From DSOI01 sp041394885 (GTDB lineage Bacteria > Acidobacteriota > Terriglobia > Bryobacterales > Bryobacteraceae), in contig JAWKHI010000034.1 of assembly GCA_041394885.1 (NCBI GenBank), positions 1-64,000 on the forward strand: a DNA stretch of 64,000 bases. Reading direction: 5' to 3'. Below, piece by piece: positions 46,241 to 55,854 of the stretch (its first letter is position 1; each line of letters opens with the position of its first letter). Position numbers and translations under genes: made by a program. The notes below the pieces were generated by a model. The model was not told the DNA's origin, ran no database searches, and saw only the letters and a list, made by a program, of their open reading frames with translations.

Positions 46241-46897
46241 CTACTTCTTGGCTGCGTCCAGCCCATGCACGAAGTTTTGCACGGCCGTCTCGAGTTCCCT
46301 CACGCGCCGCTGCAGGTCTTCGATTTCCTGCGACTGCGGATCCGGCAGATTGCCGTGCTCGAGTTCCTCGCCTTCGGCCACGCCGTGACGCCGTACGACT
46401 TTTCCGGGGATTCCGACCACAGTGGAATGGGGCGGCACACCGTGCACCACCACCGATCCAGCGCCGATCTTGCAGCAATCGCCCACGACGATGTTGCCCA
46501 GCACCTTGGCACCGGTTCCCACCACCACTCCATTGCCGAGCGTGGGGTGACGCTTGCCCCGCTCCTTGCCCGTCCCGCCGAGGGTGACACCCTGATAAAG
46601 GAGCACATCGTCGCCGATTTCGGTGGTCTCTCCGATCACCACACCCATACCGTGATCGATGAAGAACCGGCGCCCGATCCGTGCGCCGGGGTGAATCTCG
46701 ATGCCGGTGAGCGAACGGCTGATTTGGGAGATCACCCGCGCGCCCAGTGTGAATCCCGCGCGATACAGGCGATGGGCCGCGCGGTGGAGCAGCACGGCGT
46801 GAAAGCCTGGGTAACACAGCACGATCTCCAGGCGGCTCTTGGCGGCGGGGTCTTCGCGAAAGATGGTGTCGAATTGCTCGCGGATCGTGGAGAACAT
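46241..46897 (-). CDS. cysE: Serine O-acetyltransferase
   Basis: Makes O-acetylserine from serine and acetyl-CoA, the first step of cysteine synthesis. 218 residues with an N-terminal helical part (EDPAAKSRLEIVLCYPGFHAVLLHRAAHRLY) and a left-handed beta-helix (GIEIHPGARIGRRFFIDHGMGVVIGET, YQGVTLGGTGKERGKRHPTLGNGVVVGTGAKVLGNI). The catalytic histidine segment FIDHGMG is intact. A C-terminal ~40-residue Glu/Arg-rich helix extends beyond the usual length. The ATG 46897 is preferred over an upstream in-frame ATG because MFSTIREQF is the usual N-terminus. No cysK is adjacent. Confidence 0.92.
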   Translation of the reverse strand: MFSTIREQFDTIFREDPAAKSRLEIVLCYPGFHAVLLHRAAHRLYRAGFTLGARVISQISRSLTGIEIHPGARIGRRFFIDHGMGVVIGETTEIGDDVLLYQGVTLGGTGKERGKRHPTLGNGVVVGTGAKVLGNIVVGDCCKIGAGSVVVHGVPPHSTVVGIPGKVVRRHGVAEGEELEHGNLPDPQSQEIEDLQRRVRELETAVQNFVHGLDAAKK

Positions 46898-46983
46898 GCG
46901 TGTTGGCAGACCTGCAGTAAAGTAACTTCTATTATCGTTCAATGACGGCGGAGACAAGACCTACGCATGTTATGATGACGAAA

Positions 46984-47003
46984 GACGGAAAGAAGATTCC
47001 GTC
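46984..47003 (+). promoter_or_regulatory. Inverted repeat upstream of the TIGR03437-like gene
   Basis: GACGGAA (46984-46990) and TTCCGTC (46997-47003) make a perfect 7-base inverted repeat with a 6-base loop in the leader, 27 bases before the ATG at 47030. A TATGAT-like -10 lies about 20 bases upstream of it. It may act as an operator or a leader hairpin; there is no further evidence. Confidence 0.35.
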
Positions 47004-47029
47004 CATCCCTTCTCGTTTCAACCCACAGC

Positions 47030-48811
47030 ATGCGCTTGACGACCCCTCACCTCGTTTCCGTCTTCTTCCTCCTCGGCCTGACTGCCGGGGCCGATGCGGC
47101 CATCCGGCTTCGCCTGGGCGATACCGTCGTCGGCCCGGTCATCGTGGCGCAAGGCGGCGCGGCACCGTCGCGAGAGATCCAGGTCTTCGCGGCTGGAGAC
47201 GACGGGCTCAACGCGCTGCGAACCGGCGGCGCGGACCGGCTGAACCTCACTTTGACTTCCACGGCAACCTGGGTTCGCGCCACGGCCGGAGCCCTGCGCC
47301 CCTGTTTCGGCCGTGAGCGCGAGTGCATCCCGCTGACGGTGGCTTTCTCGACCCAGCAACTACAAGCGGGACGACACACAGCGACGATCCGCGTAGCGGA
47401 CCCCAACGCCCTTGACGCGCCGCAAAACATCCTAGTCATCGTCCAGGTCGGCAACGCGGCACCTGCGTCGGTGAATCTGTACACGCCGCCGGACGGCTCC
47501 ACCGACAGTTTCGAGTTTTCCACCAACGCAACGCTCGCGGTTTCCCCCAATACGCAAAACGGGGGAAGTTGGCTTACGCTCACGCAGCACAGCGAGACCA
47601 GTTTCGATTTCGTGATTCCATACCGCATCAATGCGAAGCACCTGGAGGGCCTGGCCGAAGGCACCTACCGCGGCGCGGTTCCCATTCCCAACAACCCGGT
47701 GGCCGTCACTTATCAGGTGACCTCGAGTCCGATCGCCGCCGTGAGTGAGCGGCGTCTCCGGCTCCGCGTGGCGCAGAACTCCACCAAGCTATCGCGCACG
47801 CTGCGCGTGTTCAATCGCGGCAGGGGCACGCTCACCTTCACGGAAGCCGCGGCCACGGTTGCCTCCGGAGGGAATTGGCTCACCGCGGCCAGGATCGAGA
47901 ATACAAATCTGGTAACGGTGACCGTCGACGCGGCCAACGTGGAGCCGGGCGTCTACACCGGCAACGTCGCGCTCACCACCAACGGAGTCAACAGCCCGCT
48001 TGGCGTACCAGTGGAATTGGAAGTGGTGGCGCAGGCCCCACCCGCGATCGACTATCTGGGTGTGCTCGAGAATGCGGACTTCCTTGAAGGCGACGTGATC
48101 GCCGCCGGCGGCATCGTCGCCATCAAAGGCGAGCAACTCTACTTCGGCGAAGCGAAACTGAATTCGCAGCCACAGGCACCCACGGATTTCGAAGGAGTTA
48201 GAGTATTCGTCAACGATCAACCGGCGCCCGTGTATTTCATCTCCTACAACCAGGTGAACGCGCAGATCCCCTACGATGTCACTCCCGGCGAGGGCGTGAT
48301 CCGCATCGAGCGCGGAGGAACACGAGGCAACGCCGTCACAACCCGATTGGTCGCGGCCTCACCCAAGTTCCTGAAGCTGCGGTTGCGCGAAGCCGGGATC
48401 AACATTCCGGAGACTCGCGACTATTTCGCGATCGCCTTCAACCCCGACGGCACGCTCTCACTGCCTCGGGACCTGAACTTCCCGAACAGCCGCCCGTCCA
48501 AGCGCGGCGAGACGATCGTGATGTACGGGTTCGGCTTCGGGCGAACAGACCCGGCTTCTGTGGCCGGCCAGCCGGCCCCCGCCACGGATCTGCGCCCCGT
48601 TGCGTCCGCGCAGAAGCGTGTCTACTTCGGAGCGCTCGCGCTCAATTCCGGCGCCATTCAAGAAGCGTCGTACGCCGGCCTGATCCCGGGCTTCTTCGGC
48701 GTGTACCAGATGAATGTGGAGGTCCCGCAGGAAAGCGTCTCCGGCGACGTTCCGGTCCGCATTCAGTTCGACACGGTAGCCAGCGAGTATGCGCTGGTGG
48801 CCGTAGAGTGA
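47030..48811 (+). CDS. Secreted protein with BACON-like repeats and Solibacter-type C-terminal domain (TIGR03437-like)
   Basis: 593 residues after a signal peptide (LVSVFFLLGLTAGADA). The middle shows repeated beta units with WLTLTQ and WLTAARIENTNLVTVTVDAANVEPGVYTGNVALTTNG, similar to BACON domains. The C-terminal ~230 residues carry ENADFLEGDVIAAGGIVAIKGEQL, GVRVFVNDQPAPVYFISYNQVNAQIPYDV and ETIVMYGFGFGRTDPA, the domain catalogued from Solibacter as TIGR03437. It is exported; molecular function is unknown. The domain is the best single taxonomic hint in this window. It is divergent from cysE and 10 bases before alaX. Confidence 0.87.
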   Translation: MRLTTPHLVSVFFLLGLTAGADAAIRLRLGDTVVGPVIVAQGGAAPSREIQVFAAGDDGLNALRTGGADRLNLTLTSTATWVRATAGALRPCFGRERECIPLTVAFSTQQLQAGRHTATIRVADPNALDAPQNILVIVQVGNAAPASVNLYTPPDGSTDSFEFSTNATLAVSPNTQNGGSWLTLTQHSETSFDFVIPYRINAKHLEGLAEGTYRGAVPIPNNPVAVTYQVTSSPIAAVSERRLRLRVAQNSTKLSRTLRVFNRGRGTLTFTEAAATVASGGNWLTAARIENTNLVTVTVDAANVEPGVYTGNVALTTNGVNSPLGVPVELEVVAQAPPAIDYLGVLENADFLEGDVIAAGGIVAIKGEQLYFGEAKLNSQPQAPTDFEGVRVFVNDQPAPVYFISYNQVNAQIPYDVTPGEGVIRIERGGTRGNAVTTRLVAASPKFLKLRLREAGINIPETRDYFAIAFNPDGTLSLPRDLNFPNSRPSKRGETIVMYGFGFGRTDPASVAGQPAPATDLRPVASAQKRVYFGALALNSGAIQEASYAGLIPGFFGVYQMNVEVPQESVSGDVPVRIQFDTVASEYALVAVE

Positions 48812-48821
48812 CCGCCATCCG

Positions 48822-49940
48822 ATGACGCGGCGTCTGTACTACGACGACTCGTACCTGCGCAGTTTCCGCGCCGCGGTCCTCGAAGCAGACGGCGCAACGA
48901 TCTACTTGGACGAAACGGCGTTCTATCCAACCTCGGGCGGGCAGCCATTCGACACCGGCGCGATCGGCGGCGTCCGGGTGACCAGTGTCGCCGATCAGGG
49001 CGACCGCATCGCCCACGAAATGGAACATCCCCTGGCGGCGGGCAACTACGACTGCGCGATTGACTGGGACCGCCGGTTTGACCACATGCAGCAGCACACC
49101 GGCCAACATCTGCTGTCGGCGGTGCTTGGACAGCTATTCGGAATCGCCACTGTGAGCGTTCACATCGGCGTTGCATCGACCATCGATATCGACCGCCCCT
49201 CGCTCTCGCCATCGGAGATTGAAGCCGCCGAGTTGCTAGCCAACAAGATCGTATTCGAAAACCGGCCCGTGACCGTGTCCTACCAGGAGGGAGGCGACCC
49301 CGGCCTGCGCAAGGCATCGGAACGGGAAGGCACATTGCGGATTGTGACGATCGCCGATTTGGATCGAAGTGCCTGTGGAGGAACACACGTTCGCGGGACA
49401 GCCGAGATCGGTCCGGTCGCGATCCGGCGCCTGGATAGAGTGCGCGGCAATGTCCGCGTCGAATTCCTGTGCGGACATCGCGCAATCGGCTACTGGAAGA
49501 GCGAGTGCAACGGATTGCGAGCGGCCGGCGCGGAGATCGGGGAGCGGCTGGCCGCCACCGAGAAGCTGCTGCGGAGGCTGAGTGTGGATGCCGCGCGGGC
49601 GCGAGGGCGCGAACTTTACGAGGCCACCGCCCCGGACGCACGCGGACTCCGGATCGCCACGCGCCGGCTCAACGACTCCATCGACGATAAGGCCCGCGCG
49701 GAGGCGCAATCATTCACCGATTCGCCCTCCGCCGTGTTCACCGTCGTGGCGGGAAATTCCGTGCTGTTGGCGGTGTCCGCCGATTGTGGTCAAAGTGCCG
49801 TGGCTATCTTGAAGCCGCTTCTCGAAGCCCTCGGAGGACGAGGCGGAGGGAACCCGCGCCTCGCCCAGGGAAGCCTGCCCGGGCCGGAATCAGCGGAGGT
49901 GGCGGCCGCCGGCTTGTTGCGGGCATTCCAATCGGAGTGA
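48822..49940 (+). CDS. Alanyl-tRNA editing protein with DHHA1 domain (AlaX-L)
   Basis: 372-residue trans-editing protein that hydrolyses mischarged Ser-tRNA-Ala. The N-terminal part YDDSYLRSFRAAVLEADG and TAFYPTSGGQPFDTG match the AlaRS second-domain fold. The zinc-binding HxxxH is QHTGQHLLSAVLG, and the Cys-x3-His is SACGGTHVRGT. The C-terminal DHHA1 domain ends in GGRGGGNPRLAQGSLP. This is the long AlaX form. It starts 10 bases after the TIGR03437-like gene. Confidence 0.9.
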   Translation: MTRRLYYDDSYLRSFRAAVLEADGATIYLDETAFYPTSGGQPFDTGAIGGVRVTSVADQGDRIAHEMEHPLAAGNYDCAIDWDRRFDHMQQHTGQHLLSAVLGQLFGIATVSVHIGVASTIDIDRPSLSPSEIEAAELLANKIVFENRPVTVSYQEGGDPGLRKASEREGTLRIVTIADLDRSACGGTHVRGTAEIGPVAIRRLDRVRGNVRVEFLCGHRAIGYWKSECNGLRAAGAEIGERLAATEKLLRRLSVDAARARGRELYEATAPDARGLRIATRRLNDSIDDKARAEAQSFTDSPSAVFTVVAGNSVLLAVSADCGQSAVAILKPLLEALGGRGGGNPRLAQGSLPGPESAEVAAAGLLRAFQSE

Positions 49941-49946
49941 ACCCCG

Positions 49947-50822
49947 CTACTTCTTTCCCAGTTTGGACGCCTTGTAGTCTTCGTACTCTTTGAGCAGCGC
50001 CGGATCCTTCGGGCGGGGATACAAATCCGAAGACTTGTATTTGCCGGACATGAACTTGCCTTTGGTCCATTCGTCGTGGATGTGCGTTTCCACGGCGCGG
50101 TCGACAATCGGCTGCGCCAATTGCGGCGGGATGAAGTAGACGCCTTCGCGGTCTCCCAGCACGACGTCTCCGGGCAGCACCGTCGCCTGGCCGATCCGCA
50201 CCGGGATGTTGTAGCCGGTCAATTGGACGTTGGCAATCGCGGAAGGATGCGCGTGCCGCGTGTAGACGGGCATGCCGAGCGGGAAGATGCCCTCCAGGTC
50301 CCGGATTGCGCCGTCGACGACGATGCCTCCGTTCTGGGTGGCGGACTTCACCGCTGCCGCCAGATTGTCGCCAACCAGCGATCCGCCATCCTCTTTGCCG
50401 AACATGTCCACCACCAGCACGTCGCCCGGCTGCAGTTGGTCAATCACCCACTGATGCGCGGCGGAGGTGAAATTCTTGCGCTTCAGTTCCTGCAGCAGCA
50501 GATCGTTCAAATCCGGACGCAGCGGCATGAACTGGGCGGTAACCGCGCGGCCCACCAGCTTGGTCTCGGGATGCACGATCCGCCAGTTTCCCTCGTACTG
50601 ATTCAGGTATTTCTGGTTGCGAAGCACGCCCCAGCATTCCTCCATCGTCAACTCGCGCACCTGCTCGAGCACGGCGTCGGGAACCTTGGGACGGCCATCG
50701 GCGAATCGCTCATACTTGTTCGCCGCCGTCACCTCGATCAATTGTTCGCGGTTGAGCTTGAATACTTGGGCCAGCAGCGGGATTGCCGCCAGGGCGATGA
50801 CGATCAGAGTCTTATAGGCCAT
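49947..50822 (-). CDS. RraA family protein with signal peptide
   Basis: 291 residues. Unusually for the cytosolic RraA/HMG aldolase family it begins with a signal peptide (YKTLIVIALAAIPLLAQ). The core carries VLVVDMFGKEDGGSLVGDNLAAAVK, GGIVVDGAIRDLEGI and VLPGDVVLGDREGVYFIP, with the metal and substrate Arg/Asp residues of the family. Members either cleave 4-hydroxy-4-methyl-2-oxoglutarate/sugar-acid aldols or inhibit RNase E. The exported location and its 11-base overlap with an enolase-superfamily gene favour the metabolic role. Confidence 0.85.
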   Translation of the reverse strand: MAYKTLIVIALAAIPLLAQVFKLNREQLIEVTAANKYERFADGRPKVPDAVLEQVRELTMEECWGVLRNQKYLNQYEGNWRIVHPETKLVGRAVTAQFMPLRPDLNDLLLQELKRKNFTSAAHQWVIDQLQPGDVLVVDMFGKEDGGSLVGDNLAAAVKSATQNGGIVVDGAIRDLEGIFPLGMPVYTRHAHPSAIANVQLTGYNIPVRIGQATVLPGDVVLGDREGVYFIPPQLAQPIVDRAVETHIHDEWTKGKFMSGKYKSSDLYPRPKDPALLKEYEDYKASKLGKK

Positions 50823-51990
50823 TTTTGTTCAGTACCTCTTTCGGAATTTCGATGCCCATCCCCGGACCCTCTGGAGCACGATAATACCCTTTTTCGAACG
50901 GCGACGTGAATAGCCCCATCATCTCGTTGCCCGGCTCGCCGGTGCCAAAGCTCTCCGCCATGGGGCAGTTGTCGCTGGCAATGATCAACTGCATCCCATA
51001 GACGCTGCCGCCGCGATGGGGAATCACCGGAACCTTGCGGGCCGATGCAAGAGTAGCCACCCGGCGTCCGGTTGTGAGGCCGCCGGACCACGTAAGGTCC
51101 GGCTGTAGAAGGTGCGCCGCTTCCTGACGCAGCAGCAGTTCAAACCCATAGTGCGAATATTCGTGCTCACCGCAGGCGATCTTGGTCCCCGCCACGTCAC
51201 GGCACAGCTTCTCGTACCCGGCGAGATCGTCGGGAAGGATCGGTTCCTCGATGAAGTGGAGCCCGACGCCCGCGTCGGCGATGGCTTCGGCAGCTTCGAG
51301 CGTAAATGGAACGGTCCACCGGCAAAGGCAATCGATCATCAACAGAGCGTCGGGACCGACGGTCTCGCGCGCCAGCTTGAGTACCTCCACGATCTTCGCG
51401 ATCGCACCGTCGCCGTCTTCCGGGCCGATATCCATCGGCCACTTGAAGGCCTTGAAGCCGAGCTTCAGGCCGAGTTCCAGGTTCTTGCCGGTGAAGTACG
51501 CCAGCACTTTGTCTTTTACAGGACCACCCATGAGCCGGTGCGCCGGCAAGCCCGCGTGTTTGCCTGCGAGATCCCACAGAGCCAAGTCGATGCCACTCAT
51601 CGCCATGATGACGACACCCTTGCGTCCGTAAAAAGAGGTGGAGGCGAACATCTGGTCCCACAGTAGTTCCACGTTCAGCGGGTTGGCGCCGATCAGCAAG
51701 TCCTTGAGATGGTTCTCGATGATGTAGCACGCGGCGCCGCCCCCGCCCCCCAATCCATAACCGGTGACGCCCTGGTCGGTTTTGATTTCCACGAGGATGG
51801 AGCCCGATAGCTGCGAGAACGGCCCGAACCAGCGATTGCGCGCCGGGTCATGATCTCCCTTGAACTTGCTCACTCCGAACCGGCTGGTGGGAAGCAATCG
51901 AATCGGTACGGCCTTCACTGAGGTGATCTTCACTTTCGTGCTCCGGCTCACCGCGGCCGCCTGCATGAGAAAGACCCGGCGCGAAATCAT
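50812..51990 (-). CDS. Enolase superfamily dehydratase, exported (rhamnonate dehydratase-like)
   Basis: 392 residues. The N-terminus SRRVFLMQAAAV fits a Tat signal. The mandelate-racemase-type barrel has KAFKWPMD (base lysine region), metal ligands in LMIDCLCRWT, FIEEPILPDD and ACGEHEYSHYGFELLL, and a catalytic-type histidine in VIPHRGGS. The HEYSHYGF pattern is closest to L-rhamnonate or galactarate-type dehydratases. Its end overlaps the RraA gene by 11 bases, so one transcript probably encodes a dehydratase and an aldolase for an acid sugar, both exported. Substrate is inferred. Confidence 0.85.
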   Translation of the reverse strand: MISRRVFLMQAAAVSRSTKVKITSVKAVPIRLLPTSRFGVSKFKGDHDPARNRWFGPFSQLSGSILVEIKTDQGVTGYGLGGGGGAACYIIENHLKDLLIGANPLNVELLWDQMFASTSFYGRKGVVIMAMSGIDLALWDLAGKHAGLPAHRLMGGPVKDKVLAYFTGKNLELGLKLGFKAFKWPMDIGPEDGDGAIAKIVEVLKLARETVGPDALLMIDCLCRWTVPFTLEAAEAIADAGVGLHFIEEPILPDDLAGYEKLCRDVAGTKIACGEHEYSHYGFELLLRQEAAHLLQPDLTWSGGLTTGRRVATLASARKVPVIPHRGGSVYGMQLIIASDNCPMAESFGTGEPGNEMMGLFTSPFEKGYYRAPEGPGMGIEIPKEVLNKNGL

Positions 51991-52001
51991 GGCGTGCTTC
52001 C

Positions 52002-53171
52002 TTACTTTTCCGTCAGCGCGGCGACGCCCGGAAGTTCGATCCCGGACAAGAATTCGAGCGACGCGCCGCCGCCCGTGGAGATGTGCGAAATCCTGTCGGA
52101 AACTCCCGCGGCTTTCACGGCCTTCTCGGAATCGCCGCCGCCCACCACCGAAGTCGCGCTGGAATCGGCCACCGCATGCGCCAGGGCCATCGTGCCCTTG
52201 TCGAACGGCGGCTTTTCGAACACACCCATGGGCCCGTTCCAGATGATGGTCTTAGCGGCGGCTGCCTCGGCGGCGTAGAGCGCCGTGGTGGCCGGGCCGA
52301 TGTCGAGCCCCATCATTCCGTCGGGAATCACGGTGACAGTCTCGCAGGCGGCGCCTTCCTTCAGTTCGGCGGCGACGACGTGGTCCGTCGGCAACAGAAG
52401 ACGGTCGCCCGCGGCAGCGATCAGACGCGACGCCAGTTCGATCTTGTCTTCTTCCACCAGCGATTTGCCGGTGGGTTGATTCAGCGCCCGAAGGAACGTG
52501 TAAGCCATGGCCCCGCCCACCATCAGGCGGTCCACGAACTTCATCAGGTTCTCGATGACTTCAATCTTGTCGGAGACCTTCGCGCCGCCGAGGATCGCCA
52601 CGCAGGGCCGCGGCGGATTCGTCGTGCACAGCGTGAGGTATTCGAGTTCCTTGTTCATCAGCAGGCCCGCGGCGGCTTGCGGCACGAACTTCGCAATGCC
52701 TTCCGTGGATGCGTGGGCCCGATGAGCGGACCCGAATGCATCGTTGACGTAGACATCGCAAAGGGCGGCGAGTTGTTTGGAGAACGTGGGATCGTTCGCC
52801 TCCTCCGCGGCATGGAAGCGAAGGTTTTCCAACAACAGCACTTCACCCGGTTGGGGCAGCATCGCCTCCACTTCCGCTCCTGTGCAATCGGGCGCCATCG
52901 CCACCGGACGCTCCAGCAGTTCGGCCAGCCGGGCCGCCACCGGCTTCAACGACATGGCGGGATTCGGCTTGCCCTTCGGCCGCCCGAGATGACTGGCCAG
53001 CACAAGGCCCGCGCCCTTTTCGAGCGCGAAACGAATGGAAGGAAGAGAAGCGCGGATGCGCTTGTCGGATGTGATTTGCTGGCCGTCGTCGCTCAACGGG
53101 ACGTTGAAATCGACGCGCATGAATACGCGCTTGCCGGCGAGATCGAGATCTTGGATGGACAGTTTGGGCAT
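52002..53171 (-). CDS. pgk: Phosphoglycerate kinase
   Basis: Converts 1,3-bisphosphoglycerate and ADP to 3-phosphoglycerate and ATP in glycolysis; cytosolic. 389 residues. KRVFMRVDFNVPLSDDGQQITSD and SHLGRPKGKPN at the N-terminus, PCVAILGGAKVSDKIEVIENL in the middle, and IIWNGPMGVFEKPPFDKGT with TSVVGGGDSEKAV and ISTGGGASLEFLSG near the C-terminus are the family signatures. It lies 11 bases before the dehydratase gene on the same strand. No gapA is adjacent. Confidence 0.96.
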   Translation of the reverse strand: MPKLSIQDLDLAGKRVFMRVDFNVPLSDDGQQITSDKRIRASLPSIRFALEKGAGLVLASHLGRPKGKPNPAMSLKPVAARLAELLERPVAMAPDCTGAEVEAMLPQPGEVLLLENLRFHAAEEANDPTFSKQLAALCDVYVNDAFGSAHRAHASTEGIAKFVPQAAAGLLMNKELEYLTLCTTNPPRPCVAILGGAKVSDKIEVIENLMKFVDRLMVGGAMAYTFLRALNQPTGKSLVEEDKIELASRLIAAAGDRLLLPTDHVVAAELKEGAACETVTVIPDGMMGLDIGPATTALYAAEAAAAKTIIWNGPMGVFEKPPFDKGTMALAHAVADSSATSVVGGGDSEKAVKAAGVSDRISHISTGGGASLEFLSGIELPGVAALTEK

Positions 53172-53202
53172 AACCGACTATTGTCGCAAGTCCGCGGCGC
53201 CG

Positions 53203-55683
53203 CTATGTGGCCTCCGCCACCTCCTCGCCGCCCTCATGCTTCACCCGATACCGGCCGGCGCGCCATACCGGCAGACGATCGATTGGAACCGCTGGCCGCC
53301 ACGTCCACACATGCGCCCCGGTCGCGGCGTCAGTCACCTCCACCACGCCTCGCGTTTTGCGTTTCAACCGCAGTGAAAATTTCGTCTTCGACAGACCGTT
53401 GTCCACCTGCTCGATGGTCACCGGCCAGCCCGGATACGGCTTCTGCCCCGCCTTGGAAAGATCCACCCAACGCGGCCAGTTCACCATCCGGATGCGGTGC
53501 GTGGCGCGATCCAGTTCCACAATGCTAAAGCCGCAGGCCCGTTCATGCAGGGCCGCCGGCTTGATTCCGAATTGATGCGGATTCGCCACGGCATGCACGG
53601 TCACCTTGTTGCCGAATCCGTCCAGGTGCTCGCCGGTGTAGCGAGGCGACCCCGGTTTGCGATTGCCGCCCTCTTCGGGTGGAAACCAGCGCCGGGGCCA
53701 CAGGTTCGAGATAGCCGGCGCACACAAAGCCCACGACGCATCGTTGAATTCGTCCGCCCCGTACTGCACCAGGCTGCCCAGGTGTTGGTCCCCGGCCAAG
53801 TGTACAGCCAGACAACTCCGCAGCAGGCGGACGGCGCGATTGCGTGGGGTTTGCGGCCAACCGTTGGAGTCATGATCCTGCACCTTCTTTTCTTTTTTCG
53901 CGTACCCGCCCAGGGGCTCCACGGGAAGCTTGGGCGTGGGCGCATCGTCGGTGGTCCAATCGGGCATCGTGGCCAGGTTGGTGAAGATCGTCTGAGACAC
54001 GGCCACCTTCATCCAGACCCCGCCGCTCCAGTCACGCGCCCATTGCGCCAGGAACTTCTCCTGCCGGTCCCCGAGCAATTGCGCTCCCGGAACGTCGCCC
54101 TGTTTGGCGGAATCGAAGTTCGGGTTCTGGATCCATCCGTTGCGAATTTTCGCTTCCGGCATCAACACCTTAGGCGCGGACTTGAACTTTCGGTCCTCAA
54201 TGACGCCAAAACTTACGCCGCCCCACCGAAGGTCGCAATAGTAGACGCTGATGTCCTGATCCACGGGCGCCGGGTCCGCGGCGTCGGGCAGATGGCTCGC
54301 CTGAGTCCGCTGTACCATGTTCACCCATCGCGCATCCATCGAATAGCCGCCGGAATCCTGCGCGCTTTGCTGATCTTTCTTTTCCGCGTCGGCGTACTCG
54401 GCCTTGCGCCCGGAGGCGCCCCAGATGTTGCCGTGATAGACATCGTGATCGTCGGCCAGGCACACGCAAGGGATGTCGCGCGTGAGATGGCCCCACGCCC
54501 AGCCGAATAGATACCATTTGCGCAGATAGTCCAGCCGCGCCGTCTCCACAGGGCCGCGCTGGATACCGTACTCGCCGTTGCGCTCATACACCTGGTCACC
54601 GGTGAAGAAGAGAATGTCGGGCTTGGAGACTGCAACGTTGTCCGCGATCTCCTGATGCGGATAGGCGAAGTCATTCTGGCAGGTGAGCGAGCCGACCACG
54701 ATTTTGGGTTTGTTCACCGGATCGCGGCGGATAGTTCCCGAGAGGCGATGCGCGCCGTGCACCACCGTGTAGGTCGCGTCCGCTTTGTCGTTCCATTTCG
54801 CGACGCGGAATATCGCGGTGGCGGAAAACGGATCCACTTGCGCCTGAGCGACCGTCTTGCCCCGCACCTGCAATTCCACCGGACCCCATTCGGAATCGGC
54901 CAGCGGCGCGAACTGCACCGTCATCTTCATCACGCCGCGGCTGAGCGTGTATTGGTTGAACAGGATCGGCCCCCATGCGCGCTCGGGCCGCTCCACCACG
55001 CGTGCGCCGCTGAGCTTCCAGTCGCTGAACCAGCATCGCAGCGCGCCTCCGCGATTGGTGCCGGGCTTGGGCGCGGTGGCGAACGCGGGCTCCACAATCG
55101 GTTCCGGATTCTCCGGAATCGGGCCCGAACCGCACACAAGCGCGACGCCGCCCTCCAACCAGCCGCGCCAATCCTCAGGAACGTCGCGTTCCACGCGCTT
55201 ATCGCCCGAAGAAAGGATGAGGCGACTGCCCGTCAGCCGCAGCTCGAGCGTTGCGCCCGTGGTATCGATCTTGGGCCCGCCCGCCGGCTTACCCAGGAAC
55301 ATCTCACCATCGGCGGTAATGCCGGCGTGCAGACCGAATCCGCGGACGGCGGCGTCTTTCCATTGCCCGAACCATGTCTTCACACCGATCCGAAATCCAG
55401 CCCAGCCCACGGCCCTCGCGTCATCGAGCCGGCCCAGGCGGACCGACATCGCGAAGTCTCCCCGCGGACCGAGTTCGCGTGTGAGCCAAAACACATTGCG
55501 GTCGCCACCGGAGACGAAGCACTCCATGCGGTTGTTTCGCAGGCGCCAATCCTGCAACGGATTGGCCCAGTATTCCGGCCCCAGCCATGGGCGATCGGGA
55601 GCCGCATCGGGCGGTGCGGCCGCGGCCACGGCCGGCAAAACAGGAACAGTCACGATTGTTTTTAAAGCTTTTCGGCGATGCAT
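53203..55683 (-). CDS. PhoD-like phosphatase/metallophosphatase, exported
   Basis: 826 residues. A Tat-like N-terminus (HRRKALKTIVTVPVLPAVAAAA) precedes a beta-rich ~330-residue part (LamG-like, MSVRLGRLDDARAVGWAGFRIG). The PhoD metallophosphatase domain follows, with metal-binding segments FFTGDQVYERNGEYG, CLADDHDVYHGNIWGA, LAVHLAGDQHLGSLVQYG and GFSIVELDRATHRIRMVNW. PhoD enzymes hydrolyse phosphodiesters and teichoic-acid-like polymers. The large N-terminal beta part suggests binding of a surface carbohydrate or phospholipid. It starts at ATG 55683, divergent from the PEP-CTERM gene. Confidence 0.88.
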   Translation of the reverse strand: MHRRKALKTIVTVPVLPAVAAAAPPDAAPDRPWLGPEYWANPLQDWRLRNNRMECFVSGGDRNVFWLTRELGPRGDFAMSVRLGRLDDARAVGWAGFRIGVKTWFGQWKDAAVRGFGLHAGITADGEMFLGKPAGGPKIDTTGATLELRLTGSRLILSSGDKRVERDVPEDWRGWLEGGVALVCGSGPIPENPEPIVEPAFATAPKPGTNRGGALRCWFSDWKLSGARVVERPERAWGPILFNQYTLSRGVMKMTVQFAPLADSEWGPVELQVRGKTVAQAQVDPFSATAIFRVAKWNDKADATYTVVHGAHRLSGTIRRDPVNKPKIVVGSLTCQNDFAYPHQEIADNVAVSKPDILFFTGDQVYERNGEYGIQRGPVETARLDYLRKWYLFGWAWGHLTRDIPCVCLADDHDVYHGNIWGASGRKAEYADAEKKDQQSAQDSGGYSMDARWVNMVQRTQASHLPDAADPAPVDQDISVYYCDLRWGGVSFGVIEDRKFKSAPKVLMPEAKIRNGWIQNPNFDSAKQGDVPGAQLLGDRQEKFLAQWARDWSGGVWMKVAVSQTIFTNLATMPDWTTDDAPTPKLPVEPLGGYAKKEKKVQDHDSNGWPQTPRNRAVRLLRSCLAVHLAGDQHLGSLVQYGADEFNDASWALCAPAISNLWPRRWFPPEEGGNRKPGSPRYTGEHLDGFGNKVTVHAVANPHQFGIKPAALHERACGFSIVELDRATHRIRMVNWPRWVDLSKAGQKPYPGWPVTIEQVDNGLSKTKFSLRLKRKTRGVVEVTDAATGAHVWTWRPAVPIDRLPVWRAGRYRVKHEGGEEVAEAT

Positions 55684-55854
55684 GAGCTTTCATTCGCATC
55701 TTATCGTGAACACGGCGGTGAATGGTCCTGTAACGGTTCGAGTACCAGCGACACAATCCATACGTAAGGCACTTCACAGAGCAGCCGGCAGGACGGCAGC
55801 GCGTCGAAGAGGGACACGCCTTACCCGACAGGGAACCACAAACAGGAGGCAAGT

